Source: Gordonia sihwensis NBRC 108236 (GTDB taxonomy: Bacteria > Actinomycetota > Actinomycetes > Mycobacteriales > Mycobacteriaceae). From it: 64,000 nt of DNA. Shown piece by piece: positions 32,835-41,509 of this stretch. A program made the translations under genes and the position numbers. Every line of letters begins with the position of its first letter. Position 1 is the first letter of the stretch. The notes under the pieces were generated by a model. That model saw only the letters and a list, made by a program, of their open reading frames with translations, had not been told where the DNA came from and did no database searches. Location: contig NZ_BANU01000033.1 in assembly GCF_000333035.1 (NCBI RefSeq), positions 1 through 64,000 of the forward strand, given 5' to 3'.

Positions 32835-34127
32835 TCAGCGCGCATGCCGAGCGGTCTGCTTGCTCTTTGCGACCGTGGGCTCCTGCGGCCACTGCACGTT
32901 GAGGCCAGGCACGGCCTTGGACAGCTCCTCAGATGCGGCCCGCACCCCGTCATTGATCGCCCGCGACGCACCCGGCGCGACCGACTCGATGGCCCGGGTC
33001 GGAATCTGCGCCTGCTCGGCGCTCCACCCGGTCCGCGTCGCGCCCACCGTGAGATTCACATCGCCGCGGTTGTTCACGACGTAGTCCACGGCAGGCAGGC
33101 CGGCCTTCTGCGCCACGGGCGCAGGCACGTGAACCTCATACTGATTCGCATTCGGGTCAACGATCCGGACAGCCTCGGGCTCACGGTGCTTTCCCGGTCC
33201 CTGCTGCTCCCACGGCAGCTTCGGCTTCTTCGGGTCCGCACCCGGATCGCCGGCTCCGAGCCAATAGCCCAGAGCACCACCGGCCACAGCCGAGGCCGCC
33301 GCTGCGGCAGTGCCCACCACAACACCTGCACCGACGGCTACGCCGGCACCGCCCAGCGCACCCAGACCTGCGCCACCGGCGATGCTCACGGGGTTTCCAC
33401 CGCCGACGACTGCGCCCGCGCCTGCACCGATCAGCGCACCGATCGGGACAGTCACCAGACCAACGGTGACTGTTGTGGCCAGGAACGCGGCAGTGCCGCC
33501 TGCCGCTCCTGCGGCAGCGCCACCCAGCACCGCGGCCGCGGCCTTACGGCTGGCCTCGTCCTTGGGTACGCCCATAGAAATCAGACCTCGGGCGATTTCG
33601 GCCTCAGCGTATGCCGACCAGTCATTCGTGGAGACGACCGCCCGGTCGCGATCCCGCTTGGACATGCCCGGCGGGAACGGCACGTCTTTGACCGGCATGA
33701 CCATGTTCCCGATGCGGACGTGATCGGGGGGAGCGACCTTGCGGGGAACCGGTGGCACCCAGCGAGGTTCGTGCAGCGGCGCCGACGGGACGGGGTTGTA
33801 GTCGTCGTTGTATGACGGCGCAGTAGGCACCGTCTCGACCGGCCCGGGAGGCGGACCCGGGACCAGTCCAGGCGTAGACGGCGCGGGCTCCACCGGTACC
33901 GGTGCTGAGGGTGTCGTGCCGCCCTGCTCCGGCGGTGCTGAGGGTGTCGTGCCGCCCTGCTCCGGCGGTGCTGAGGGTGTCGTGCCGCCCTGCTCCGGCG
34001 GTGCTGACGGTGTCGTGCCGCCCTGCTCCGGTGCAGCGTGCGCGGTCGCTCCAAGCAGCAGCGACATACTCACCGCGACTGCCACCGCCGAGCCAGCCCG
34101 GTGCCGAGTAGTGGTGTTGAGATTCAT
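32835..34127 (-). CDS. Secreted protein with Pro repeats and glycine-zipper region
   Basis: The 430-residue product has a signal peptide ending ATAHA, four tandem PEQGGTTPSAP units, a Pro-rich linker, and a long hydrophobic Gly/Ala stretch (AAAVLGGAAAGAAGGTAAFL ... GAGAGAVVGGGNPVSIAGGA) like glycine-zipper membrane-inserting regions. The C-terminal part is soluble (VHVPAPVAQKAGLPAVDYVV). I recognise no family. Its place in the operon suggests a surface or adhesion component, or an exported effector. Confidence 0.7.
   Translation of the reverse strand: MNLNTTTRHRAGSAVAVAVSMSLLLGATAHAAPEQGGTTPSAPPEQGGTTPSAPPEQGGTTPSAPPEQGGTTPSAPVPVEPAPSTPGLVPGPPPGPVETVPTAPSYNDDYNPVPSAPLHEPRWVPPVPRKVAPPDHVRIGNMVMPVKDVPFPPGMSKRDRDRAVVSTNDWSAYAEAEIARGLISMGVPKDEASRKAAAAVLGGAAAGAAGGTAAFLATTVTVGLVTVPIGALIGAGAGAVVGGGNPVSIAGGAGLGALGGAGVAVGAGVVVGTAAAAASAVAGGALGYWLGAGDPGADPKKPKLPWEQQGPGKHREPEAVRIVDPNANQYEVHVPAPVAQKAGLPAVDYVVNNRGDVNLTVGATRTGWSAEQAQIPTRAIESVAPGASRAINDGVRAASEELSKAVPGLNVQWPQEPTVAKSKQTARHAR
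33901..34032. repeat. Four 33-bp tandem repeats
   Basis: Four copies of a 33-base unit (33901, 33934, 33967, 34000) encode the PEQGGTTPSAP repeats. The first three look identical and the last differs at two positions, so copy number could change by slippage. Confidence 0.9.
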
Positions 34128-34195
34128 CAGGGGTCCCTTCGGGGGTTGGTTGAGATAGAGGAAGAACGAGGCAGTCCAAGAACGGGCAGGTCAGG

Positions 34196-35011
34196 TCACG
34201 GCAGCCCCTCGTCCTTCTTGATCGACTCGATCCACCACCGGCCATTCGCCGGGGCAGTCTGTACGAGCTGCTTGATCGGATACGGCTGCTCTCCGGGAGG
34301 AGTCACCATCAGTCGCACCGCGTACAGTCCCTGGCCGCGGTCGATCATCGTCAGGCAGTGCGTGGTGCCCGCTGGCACCTGGTCGATAGCGGTCTGCAAC
34401 TTCGGTTCGTCGGCCACAGCCCCGGCTGCGGTCACGGACTTGGCCTCACGGGCAGACCTGGTGACGTAGTAAGCGTGGTTCCACGCCTGGATCGCTCCAG
34501 CGCCGGATCGCTGGTCGCCGACACCGTCTCCGTAGGTGGTGTTTCCCTCCACCCGCTCCGGGCACGGATCGGGCGCGGCCGCCGCGGCGCTCTCCTGCGC
34601 GGACGAAACGCCATCACCGGGCTCCGCCGCCGGACTGTCGTCGCCACCGATGCTGGCCAGGGACATACTGACACCTACGACGATCACCGCCAGCACTGTG
34701 AAGAACGCGCTCAGGATCACCACCTGCCGGCGCGGGCGCCGGGGCTCGCGCCGTGGCGTCGGGACCACCACCGACGACGCGTTACGGTCCATATCGGGGA
34801 TCTCGGGCTGCTCATGCTCATTGGAGATCAGCTCCACGGTCTCCGCGACCTCGGGGTTCAGCAACGTCAGCCATGACCACTGCGAGACTTCCGCGCTGTC
34901 GATCTCAGCTACCCCCCACACAGCACGGACGTCGGCCGCCAGGGCGCACGCTGGCAGCTCATCGTCGGCCGGCAGCGCCGGAAGTGTCGGCAATTTGTTG
35001 TCGGACAACAA
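34196..35011 (-). CDS. Single-pass transfer-cluster membrane protein
   Basis: About 271 residues: a cytoplasmic N-terminal domain of some 130 residues (CALAADVRAVWGVAEIDSAE, SWLTLLNPEVAETVELISNE), one membrane helix (VVILSAFFTVLAVIVVGVSM) and an extracytoplasmic domain (GAIQAWNHAYYVTRSAREAK, YAVRLMVTPPGEQPYPIKQL). The start is one of two adjacent TTG codons (35011 or 35008) after AAGGAG, and these sit inside a 19-bp palindrome. The family is unknown; topology suits a channel or regulator subunit. Confidence 0.7.
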   Translation of the reverse strand: MLSDNKLPTLPALPADDELPACALAADVRAVWGVAEIDSAEVSQWSWLTLLNPEVAETVELISNEHEQPEIPDMDRNASSVVVPTPRREPRRPRRQVVILSAFFTVLAVIVVGVSMSLASIGGDDSPAAEPGDGVSSAQESAAAAAPDPCPERVEGNTTYGDGVGDQRSGAGAIQAWNHAYYVTRSAREAKSVTAAGAVADEPKLQTAIDQVPAGTTHCLTMIDRGQGLYAVRLMVTPPGEQPYPIKQLVQTAPANGRWWIESIKKDEGLP

Positions 35012-35012
35012 A
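34994..35012. promoter_or_regulatory. Palindrome over a start codon
   Basis: TTTGTTGTC-G-GACAACAAA is a perfect inverted repeat that covers the TTG start codons of the gene ending at 34196. As RNA it could fold over the start; as DNA it could be an operator. Confidence 0.55.
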
Positions 35013-35072
35013 AATCGCTCCTTAAAAAGGGGGCTGGCTGCGCGTTTACCGGGCAGCCAGCCCCGTTGCCAG

Positions 35073-36734
35073 TTACTGCGAGGGAGTCGGTGCGGCAGGG
35101 GTCGAGCTCGTCGATGAGGACGGTGCGGAACTCGTCGCACTTGACGACACCGGTGTGTCGGAGATGGTGACCGTGCCTGTAGCCCACGGCGGCACCTCTT
35201 CGCTTGGTGCAGCCGGTGTGCTGCTGCTGATGGAGCTGACCGCCGTGGTTGAGGACGGAAGCGTCGGCACCGGAAAGTTCTTCACGTCGGGGTCCGCTGT
35301 CGGCACGCCGTTCTCGTCGGTCGGGCGGAAGTCGTGCTTACCCGCAAGATCAGCGGCTAGCGATGCGAACCATGCCGCCGTCCACGCAGCTGCACTGATC
35401 CCTCCGGTCACCGTCGGCTGCGCGTACGAACCGTGCTGCTGCGCTGCCTGCCAGTACCGAGTCAGGTTCGCGACGTCCAGAAGTTCCGAGTTATCAGAGA
35501 CGTTCTCCTTCACTGCTGTGAACGCCTCTTGGGTCCACCGTGAAACCGTCGTTGGCGGTACCAGCTTCACCGTCGCAGCGAGTGTCTTTGACCCCAGAAC
35601 GCCCAATGCTGCGACCGGGTTCGCAAGCCCCACGGTCCCCAACTCCACGAGGGTCTGCGGTTGCAGAACTTCCTTGGCGACCGACACGACGGCGTTAAGC
35701 CCGATCGTGCCGACCTTCATCAGCGCCTTGATTCCGTCCTCGACCGTCGGCATGGCCGTTCTCGGATCCGAGGCGGTCTCGATGCGCTTCGACACACTGA
35801 CCTGAGGCTGATACGACAGATCCTCCAAGGTCTCGCCAGTGAAATCCTCATTGATCACCGGGATTGCGGACTTCACAGTTGTCGCAGCCAGGGCCTCGGC
35901 GATCGACGACAGGCTCTGCACCGGATCGGACTGATCCAATGTCGACGAGCCCGCAATGTTCGCCACGATGTGCGTGATCGGCGCATCAGACGGCGCATCA
36001 CATGCCAGGTCGCCGCCTTCACAGCTTGAGGCGACTCGGCCGTCGAGGTCCCCGAACGTCGTTGTCGATTCCTTCGTCGGTCCGATACCACCACCGGTCG
36101 CCGTCGGCACCTCACGAGGTGCCAGTGCCTCCACCGCCGCACCGTCTGTACCCGGTGCCGGGTCCGGTGTCGTTGCACCGTCCTTGCCTGGGAACAACCC
36201 CGATCCCGCCGGACGGGTCGGATCACCGAAGAGGCTCGCGCCGGCCACCTTCTCCGCAGGAATTGGCCCGCGACCGAAGCCAATGTCTTTCAACAGGATC
36301 GACGCCGCGTACGCACCCTGGCTGTACCCGGTGTACGCGAACGCCGTATCAGGGCAGCGGCCGGCGATCTGCTTAGTCATTGCCGTCGCACGATCGACCG
36401 CCTTCTGCGCGGACACCTCGAACGGAACCTTGGCGCCCGGCACTGCCCCACCGAAGCCAGCCGGGTAGGGAACGTATGCGCGCTGAACCATTGACCCAGC
36501 CATCGACAGCAGTGGTCGCATCACCTGCGCCAACATTCCGCTGTCGGTCGTCGGCGACGCGTCCTCCGACGACTCACCCGTTCCCTGTATCGCCAGGACG
36601 AACAACGACGGGCAGTCGCTGGACGCCTCGGCGTGAGCGATCGGCGACGCTGCCACCGCAACCGGCGAGACCACCGCAGGAACGACCAAAGCGGCCACGA
36701 ACCGCGACCGCCAACGGAAAGACTTCGCTTTCAC
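35073..36734 (-). CDS. Secreted cutinase-like esterase
   Basis: The 553-residue protein has a signal peptide (VAASPIAHA), then a cutinase-type alpha/beta-hydrolase domain: CPSLFVLAIQGTGESSED, nucleophile motif YTGYSQGAYAA, and a Cys-flanked Asp-His part SCEGGDLACDAPSDAPITHI. A long C-terminal region follows (FTAVKENVSDNSELLDVANL, ISAAAWTAAWFASLAADLAG) and a Ser/Thr/Pro-rich tail. Cutinase-like enzymes of mycolic actinobacteria cleave lipid esters of the envelope, so it may modify the mycolate layer during transfer. GTG 36734 follows GGGAGG. Confidence 0.8.
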   Translation of the reverse strand: MKAKSFRWRSRFVAALVVPAVVSPVAVAASPIAHAEASSDCPSLFVLAIQGTGESSEDASPTTDSGMLAQVMRPLLSMAGSMVQRAYVPYPAGFGGAVPGAKVPFEVSAQKAVDRATAMTKQIAGRCPDTAFAYTGYSQGAYAASILLKDIGFGRGPIPAEKVAGASLFGDPTRPAGSGLFPGKDGATTPDPAPGTDGAAVEALAPREVPTATGGGIGPTKESTTTFGDLDGRVASSCEGGDLACDAPSDAPITHIVANIAGSSTLDQSDPVQSLSSIAEALAATTVKSAIPVINEDFTGETLEDLSYQPQVSVSKRIETASDPRTAMPTVEDGIKALMKVGTIGLNAVVSVAKEVLQPQTLVELGTVGLANPVAALGVLGSKTLAATVKLVPPTTVSRWTQEAFTAVKENVSDNSELLDVANLTRYWQAAQQHGSYAQPTVTGGISAAAWTAAWFASLAADLAGKHDFRPTDENGVPTADPDVKNFPVPTLPSSTTAVSSISSSTPAAPSEEVPPWATGTVTISDTPVSSSATSSAPSSSTSSTPAAPTPSQ

Positions 36735-36810
36735 AGAACCTCCCAAGCGGGACGATCCGCAAGCAGCGTCCTCCCGCACCGAATCGACTGAACGCCGCCC
36801 CACACGCAGA

Positions 36811-36849
36811 AAGCCAGCAGCACGACCACTCGGATCGTGCTGCTGGCTT
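36811..36849 (-). terminator. Strong hairpin in cutinase leader
   Basis: AAGCCAGCAGCACGA (36811-36825) pairs perfectly with 36835-36849 around nine bases. It lies about 75 bases before the cutinase start, on the leader side, so it may be an attenuator for the whole transfer operon rather than an end of a gene. Confidence 0.6.
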
Positions 36850-36873
36850 CGGTATGAATCGACAGACACAGGA

Positions 36874-36960
36874 CCTACCTCAGAAGTCACGAGGTAGGCA
36901 CCCAAGCCCGTACACTAGGCACGGGCCTGCGATGTCTTTGGTGCCTACCTTCTACATCGC
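36874..36960 (-). promoter_or_regulatory. Nested inverted repeats in transfer-operon leader
   Basis: AGGTAGGCACC at 36892-36902 pairs with GGTGCCTACCT at 36940-36950, CCTACCTC/GAGGTAGG flank 36874-36898, and GCGATGT/ACATCGC bracket 36929-36960. AGAAGGTAGG, which is a ribosome site at two other boxes, occurs at 36944-36953 but is followed by CACCAAAG where ATG would be expected. Confidence 0.6.
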
Positions 36961-36973
36961 TGGTTCCAACCAG

Positions 36974-37036
36974 CTCGCGGCTCCTGAGTGCAGGTTTTGA
37001 CCGTCCAAATCATCAACCTGCACTCGGGACCGCGAG
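36974..37036 (-). promoter_or_regulatory. Shared box, copy 3, in a hairpin loop
   Basis: GACCGTCCAAATC (36999-37011) lies in the loop of GAGTGCAGGTT/AACCTGCACTC (36986-36996, 37015-37025), whose outer extension is CTCGCGG/CCGCGAG (36974-36980, 37030-37036). It is upstream of the minus-strand transfer cluster. Confidence 0.6.
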
Positions 37037-37290
37037 CGTCTTCTTTCGCTGCTTCCCTCCCGATCCAGCTTTCGAGGATCTTGCTCTCCCGATCGCTGGA
37101 GGCATCCAGTTCTTCAGCAGGGATCACATTACAGGCATCTATGTATGCTGTCTAGAGGTGTCTATATATTGCCCATGTGGCATATATGTATGTCACAATC
37201 CAGTATATGTCATCCGTCACTGGCACATGTTTTCGGGCGACCCTGGTGTCCTTGACATGACTGTTCAGATCGCCCTTTAGGGTTGGTGCT
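37037..37290. promoter_or_regulatory. AT-rich promoter region of XRE gene
   Basis: This divergent intergenic stretch is AT-rich at 37140-37210, with several TATATG/CATATATG runs. A perfect TTGACA at 37252-37257 precedes the XRE regulator start by 33 bases, but I see no clear -10 at 17-18 bases. Confidence 0.4.
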
Positions 37291-37971
37291 GTGAATGACG
37301 ACTCTGGCTCCGACTTCGGCCGACGCATCCGCGCCCGGCGGGAGCAGTTGGGCCTCAGCCGCCCTCAAGTGAGCGAACGAAACGGCCCGCCAGCGATCAC
37401 CCTGTCCAAGATCGAGAAGGGCGAGACGAGAGCACCGTCGGCCGCCACCCTCAGCGCACTGGACACTGCACTCAACTGGGCTCCTGGTTCGGCAGCACGA
37501 CTTCTTGCCGACGGTGCAGAGCCCGTGGTTCTTCCCGCGGACGCACATCGACTACAGCGCAAGTTCATTACCGCCGACCCAGGCGCCCCGCTCACCGCGT
37601 CGCGGGTCGTCGAACTCACGAGAGCCGCGCACCAGCTCGAGGAAGTCACAGCTCGGCATCCCGGGATGCTAGACCTCGTCGAGGCGAACAAGGCGATTCA
37701 GCTAGTGACCGATCGCTACCTCCGCACTTGGCTTATCTCGTTGATCGAGTCATCGACCGACGAACCCGGACGTATGCCCGCTGATCCCATCGTGGACGTC
37801 ATGCTCGCGGAGTACCTGCGTAAACCCCCAGCAGACGGACTCGGCGATGAGGACCTAGCAGATGTACTCTACGTCCGGTGGCTGATCGGGCAGCTCGATG
37901 AAGAATCGGTCGAACCTGCTCAGCTTGCTGTCCTGCAAATGAGGTGGGCCGCCGCCCGCGACAAAGACTGA
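37291..37971 (+). CDS. XRE-family transcriptional regulator
   Basis: The 226-residue protein has a Cro/C1-type HTH at residues about 9-65 (FGRRIRARREQLGLSRPQVS, ITLSKIEKGETRAPSAATLS), then a helical C-terminal domain that may sense a signal. XRE regulators often partner ImmA/IrrE peptidases, which cleave them; one such peptidase is encoded at 40885. The start is a GTG. The gene diverges from the transfer operon. Confidence 0.85.
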   Translation: MNDDSGSDFGRRIRARREQLGLSRPQVSERNGPPAITLSKIEKGETRAPSAATLSALDTALNWAPGSAARLLADGAEPVVLPADAHRLQRKFITADPGAPLTASRVVELTRAAHQLEEVTARHPGMLDLVEANKAIQLVTDRYLRTWLISLIESSTDEPGRMPADPIVDVMLAEYLRKPPADGLGDEDLADVLYVRWLIGQLDEESVEPAQLAVLQMRWAAARDKD

Positions 37972-37984
37972 TTAGGGGGTCTCG

Positions 37985-38389
37985 ATGCGTCCTGACCTGT
38001 ATGCCCAGCGACTCGCAGTGCTTCTCGAAGCCCACCATCGCCGCGAGCAGCCGGCCATGACATCCGAGGAACTCGCCCACCAGGTGTCGCTTGTCACGCG
38101 AAGTGTTGTACCGGCGGTGATCGTCGACGAAGCCCTGGCCGGCACGGCACTGCCTCCTGATGAAGTCACTCAGGCGATCGTTCAGGTGCTTGATAGCGAG
38201 GATGTGCTGTTTACGGACTCCCCGGAGGGGGCTGATCTTGAACATCGTCTGCGTGTATGCGCCATCGTCCGCGACCGGTACAGGGACGGCGGCACGAACA
38301 TCATCGCGCGCGGCACCTCACTTAGCCCCCGACAAACTCGGGAGCTTCTCGCGTTCCTCGAGGACGAACCGACTTCGCCGGCTCTCTGA
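37985..38389 (+). CDS. Hypothetical protein after XRE regulator
   Basis: The 134-residue protein begins 13 bases after the XRE stop, with TAGGGGG upstream. It is acidic and mainly helical (LAVLLEAHHRREQPAMTSEE, VTQAIVQVLDSEDVLF) and ends just short of the convergent P450 gene. A winged-helix-like second half (DGGTNIIARGTSLSPRQTRE) is conceivable. No family is recognised; it probably acts with the regulator. Confidence 0.65.
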   Translation: MRPDLYAQRLAVLLEAHHRREQPAMTSEELAHQVSLVTRSVVPAVIVDEALAGTALPPDEVTQAIVQVLDSEDVLFTDSPEGADLEHRLRVCAIVRDRYRDGGTNIIARGTSLSPRQTRELLAFLEDEPTSPAL

Positions 38390-39715
38390 TTACGCTCTCG
38401 GTGCGAAGTCCAACCAGAGACCTCTCGGTCGGATCGTCAAGGTCTCATCGAACTCAAGCGCTCCCTCAGGCTCCACAACCGACCAATCGAGGCCCCGCAC
38501 CATCTCGGCAATCACTACGGTGATCTCGAGTTGCGCGAACTGCCGACCGATGCAGCTCCTAATCCCCGTGCCGAACGGCTTATATGCTGCTGCGGGGTAG
38601 GAAGCTCCACCTGGCATGAACCGATCAGGAGCGAACTCGGCCGCGCTCGCTCCCCATACTTCAGGGTCCCGGTGCACAGCGAGTAACAGCACGAAGACCC
38701 ACTCACCTGGACTGAACTGGTAATCGCCGAGCGCGGTGGCCTCTTTTGCTACTCGGAAGATCCCGGGAGCAGACGGATACAGCCGCAGGCTTTCGGAGAT
38801 TGCTGCCCGCACCAGCCGCATCCGGGGGGCGTTCTCGAACGTGATCGGACCCTCGTCCGTCGTGGCTGCCACTTCCTCGCGCATACGCGCGACAAGCTCC
38901 GGACGTCGCCCCAGCTCGTACGCGAGGAACGCAAGCGTCGAGGCCGTGGTCTCCTGCCCTGCAATCAGGAACGTCAAGAGCTGGTTCTCGATCAGTTGTT
39001 GAGGCAGTCCCGCTTCGAGCATCGTGTCCAGGAGATCGTTCCCCGAAGCGGAGCCTGCCGACCTCCCTTCAACGACCTCGCGCACAGTCCCCAGGAGGAG
39101 ATCGCGGTCTCGTTCGTACTGTGCCTTCTCCCCTGGTCTCTTCCCCACCAGCGGGATCGCAGCTTTCTGAACGTGCTGGAGCGCGCGTGCCATTGCGGCC
39201 GGAAACGCATGGGAGTTGTCCAGCATGTCCGGACCGAAACTGTACGAAAACCCCGCCCGCCCGATCACCTCGTGAGCTACTCGCGCGAACAGTGGTTGCG
39301 CTTCACGGTTTCCGGGTGCGGCCTTAAGCGATTCCACCAGAGACTGTGCGGTCTCCAACATGACCCCGAAGTACCGGCTCATCGCATCCTTGGAGAACGC
39401 CGGCATCAGAGCTTCATGCGACTTCTGCCACGAGTCGGACTCCGTCACCGCGGTGAACAAGCCGTCGCCGACCAACGATTCCAGCTGCTGAATCGGACGG
39501 CCTTCGTATCTCTTCCAAGACGCCTCGTCGAAGGCCTGCTCCGCAAGACTGGCCGAGCCGACGAAGGTCAAATCGGTCCCCATGATCGAGCGTCGGTAAA
39601 TCGGCCCGAGGCGCTCCATCATCGCGAGTGTCGCCGTGTTCGGGTTGACCCGATCAATCCCGATGATGTCTCCAAGGAGTGGAACACGGTACGGAGGATG
39701 AGGGATGGTTGCCAT
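38390..39715 (-). CDS. Cytochrome P450, CYP102-like
   Basis: The 441-residue protein is a complete P450: I-helix LIAGQETTASTLAF, K-helix ESLRLYPSAPG, and the haem loop YKPFGTGIRSCIGRQFAQLE with the Cys ligand near residue 390. The loop and the N-terminal pattern (MERLGPIYRRS) resemble the haem domain of P450 BM3 (CYP102), but no reductase domain is fused, so it needs outside electron partners, which I do not see here. The substrate is unknown; fatty acids are a guess from the family. ATG 39715 is preferred to GTG 39724, though neither has a good ribosome site. Confidence 0.9.
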   Translation of the reverse strand: MATIPHPPYRVPLLGDIIGIDRVNPNTATLAMMERLGPIYRRSIMGTDLTFVGSASLAEQAFDEASWKRYEGRPIQQLESLVGDGLFTAVTESDSWQKSHEALMPAFSKDAMSRYFGVMLETAQSLVESLKAAPGNREAQPLFARVAHEVIGRAGFSYSFGPDMLDNSHAFPAAMARALQHVQKAAIPLVGKRPGEKAQYERDRDLLLGTVREVVEGRSAGSASGNDLLDTMLEAGLPQQLIENQLLTFLIAGQETTASTLAFLAYELGRRPELVARMREEVAATTDEGPITFENAPRMRLVRAAISESLRLYPSAPGIFRVAKEATALGDYQFSPGEWVFVLLLAVHRDPEVWGASAAEFAPDRFMPGGASYPAAAYKPFGTGIRSCIGRQFAQLEITVVIAEMVRGLDWSVVEPEGALEFDETLTIRPRGLWLDFAPRA

Positions 39716-39739
39716 GCGTATCACCGTAACGGTGCGCGC

Positions 39740-40888
39740 TCACGGAGCGTAGTAGGCCTCCCACCCCATATCGGCGCGACGGGCAAGCTCGAATACCGCG
39801 GCCTCATCCCTGCTCCACGGCAAGACTACTGCTCGCCGGAGCACTGGTCCTTCACACCGCGCTAACGCTCCGCGGACAGCCTCGTACCACTCATCGACCT
39901 CGGCGGCACGCAGCTCGTCATCTGTCATCCACTGAGAGAGCAGCAGGAGTGCGTCCTCGATTTCGATGAGAGTGCGGTGAAGATCTTCCTCCGGCTCGGT
40001 CAGTTCTGCCGGCCGACTCAACCTGACCTGAGGAAACGTACTCATCAATGTCAGCCACAGCTCTCTGAGCTGCCGGACCTTGCCTTCTGCTGGTGACGAA
40101 GCCAATCGATTCGCCACCGACACCACCACGACAGGCATCAAAGACACCAGCAGGATCCCCACGGGGATCACCAGCAGCCAATCAGTCGCGGCCGCCCGAT
40201 CCTCCAGAGCTTGCTGCAGATCCCCTGGAGCCGTGTGCGATGTCCTCAGCGCCGTGAGGATACGGAACGAGTGATCGAGCACCGACAGCGCCGCCACGAA
40301 CACGCACATCGCGCCGATGACACCGTTCATCCGATGCCCTCCGCTTCCGAACCCTGCTCGTGCGGCAACCCCGCCGGCGAACAGAGCCCCGATAATCGGC
40401 ATGGCCGCGTACACGATCCCATAGAGACCGATCCGATTAGGGAACTCCTCGATAGCCCGGTTCTGAGCCAGAGCAGGGTACGAGACAACGGCCATCACTG
40501 CGATGCATACGAACGACGGGAGATACACCAGTGCGACGGTTCTCCACCAGCGCTTCTTCGGCATCCGAAAACCGGTGCTCCAAGCCACGCCGAGCGCGAT
40601 GAGAACCGAGCCGCCCAACACTGCACAGCTATGGGCCATGAACCGGACCCACGCCAAGTTGACGCCGGCAGCGTGAAAGCCCGCTTGCACCCAAGGCTCC
40701 CGAAACGCGATCACGCCCAGCCACAGGGTGATCGCCAGCCATGCACACCACTCGAAGCGGCTCTGCTTGACAATCACTGCGCGGGCCACGATCGCGATGA
40801 ACATAACGAACAGCAAGCTCATCGAGAATGCCGGATTCCACGGTGATGTGGCGACAGTTTTCAGCGGCGCAGACGGATCACTGATCAT
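39740..40888 (-). CDS. MAB_1171c/DUF6545 membrane protein
   Basis: The 382-residue protein has about seven transmembrane segments in its first 250 residues (MSLLFVMFIAIVARAVIVKQ, CAVLGGSVLIALGVAWSTGF, VALVYLPSFVCIAVMAVVSY, LLVIPVGILLVSLMPVVVVS), then the cytoplasmic DUF6545 domain (LRELWLTLMSTFPQVRLSRP, LHRTLIEIEDALLLLSQWMT). Such proteins commonly lie beside ImmA/IrrE peptidases in actinobacteria. ATG 40888 overlaps the peptidase stop as ATGA. It may be the sensor of the cassette. Confidence 0.8.
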   Translation of the reverse strand: MISDPSAPLKTVATSPWNPAFSMSLLFVMFIAIVARAVIVKQSRFEWCAWLAITLWLGVIAFREPWVQAGFHAAGVNLAWVRFMAHSCAVLGGSVLIALGVAWSTGFRMPKKRWWRTVALVYLPSFVCIAVMAVVSYPALAQNRAIEEFPNRIGLYGIVYAAMPIIGALFAGGVAARAGFGSGGHRMNGVIGAMCVFVAALSVLDHSFRILTALRTSHTAPGDLQQALEDRAAATDWLLVIPVGILLVSLMPVVVVSVANRLASSPAEGKVRQLRELWLTLMSTFPQVRLSRPAELTEPEEDLHRTLIEIEDALLLLSQWMTDDELRAAEVDEWYEAVRGALARCEGPVLRRAVVLPWSRDEAAVFELARRADMGWEAYYAP

Positions 40889-41481
40889 GCGCGCCCTCCG
40901 CTCCACAGCGAGAGAACCCGCGCATAGTTTCGTTTGGACCGCGCCGAGCTGTCCGACACCGATAGAACTGCGAGCTTCGTTCCAATCAGCTCCGCTTCCG
41001 CCTCGCTGCGATCCCGGCCCTGTCTAGGCGGGTCGGCGGGCCCGAAAACGGCCTCGATCATCGCTGGCGACATCCCCGCTACGAGGGGATGCTCCCCGGA
41101 CTTCAGCGTCTCTTCCAACGGTCGCGCTTCATGGTGGCCGCAGAGTAGATGAGCGAACTCGTGAAACACCTGCTGCCGCTGATGGCGTGGACTCCTCGAC
41201 GCGTCGTACCAGATCACTGCCTTGCTCCCCTTGACTGCGACTAGGCCGCACTCCCCCGTCAGCAGGTGGTCGCTGTCAGGGTCAGATCGACGTAGCTCGA
41301 TCGACATGCCCAGATGCTCCGACAGCCACCTCCGAAACTCATCCACTGTCCAGGGCGGTTGAAGATGGACTCGTTCGAAGACAGCATCCACCAGTTCCTG
41401 CCTCGGAGAACGTAGAGCACCACTCCCCCTGCGACGCCGGACCTCCATGCACCGGAGCATACGACCCACACCGCCTCCCAT
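40885..41481 (-). CDS. ImmA/IrrE-family metallopeptidase
   Basis: The 198-residue protein has the zinc-peptidase motif HEFAHLLCGHHEA near residue 105 and the preceding VKGSKAVIWYDASRSPRHQR, the signature of ImmA/IrrE peptidases. These cleave XRE-type repressors to release genes upon a signal; the XRE protein of 37291 is the natural candidate substrate. ATG codons at 41460 and 41448 are alternative starts. The last residues overlap the DUF6545 start. Confidence 0.85.
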   Translation of the reverse strand: MGGGVGRMLRCMEVRRRRGSGALRSPRQELVDAVFERVHLQPPWTVDEFRRWLSEHLGMSIELRRSDPDSDHLLTGECGLVAVKGSKAVIWYDASRSPRHQRQQVFHEFAHLLCGHHEARPLEETLKSGEHPLVAGMSPAMIEAVFGPADPPRQGRDRSEAEAELIGTKLAVLSVSDSSARSKRNYARVLSLWSGGRA

Positions 41482-41509
41482 CCGTGGTCGGACAGGACGA
41501 GTATATGAC

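Noticed and set aside
33901..34032. CRISPR-like or satellite repeat
   Set aside because: The 33-bp units are contiguous without spacers and encode an in-frame peptide repeat.
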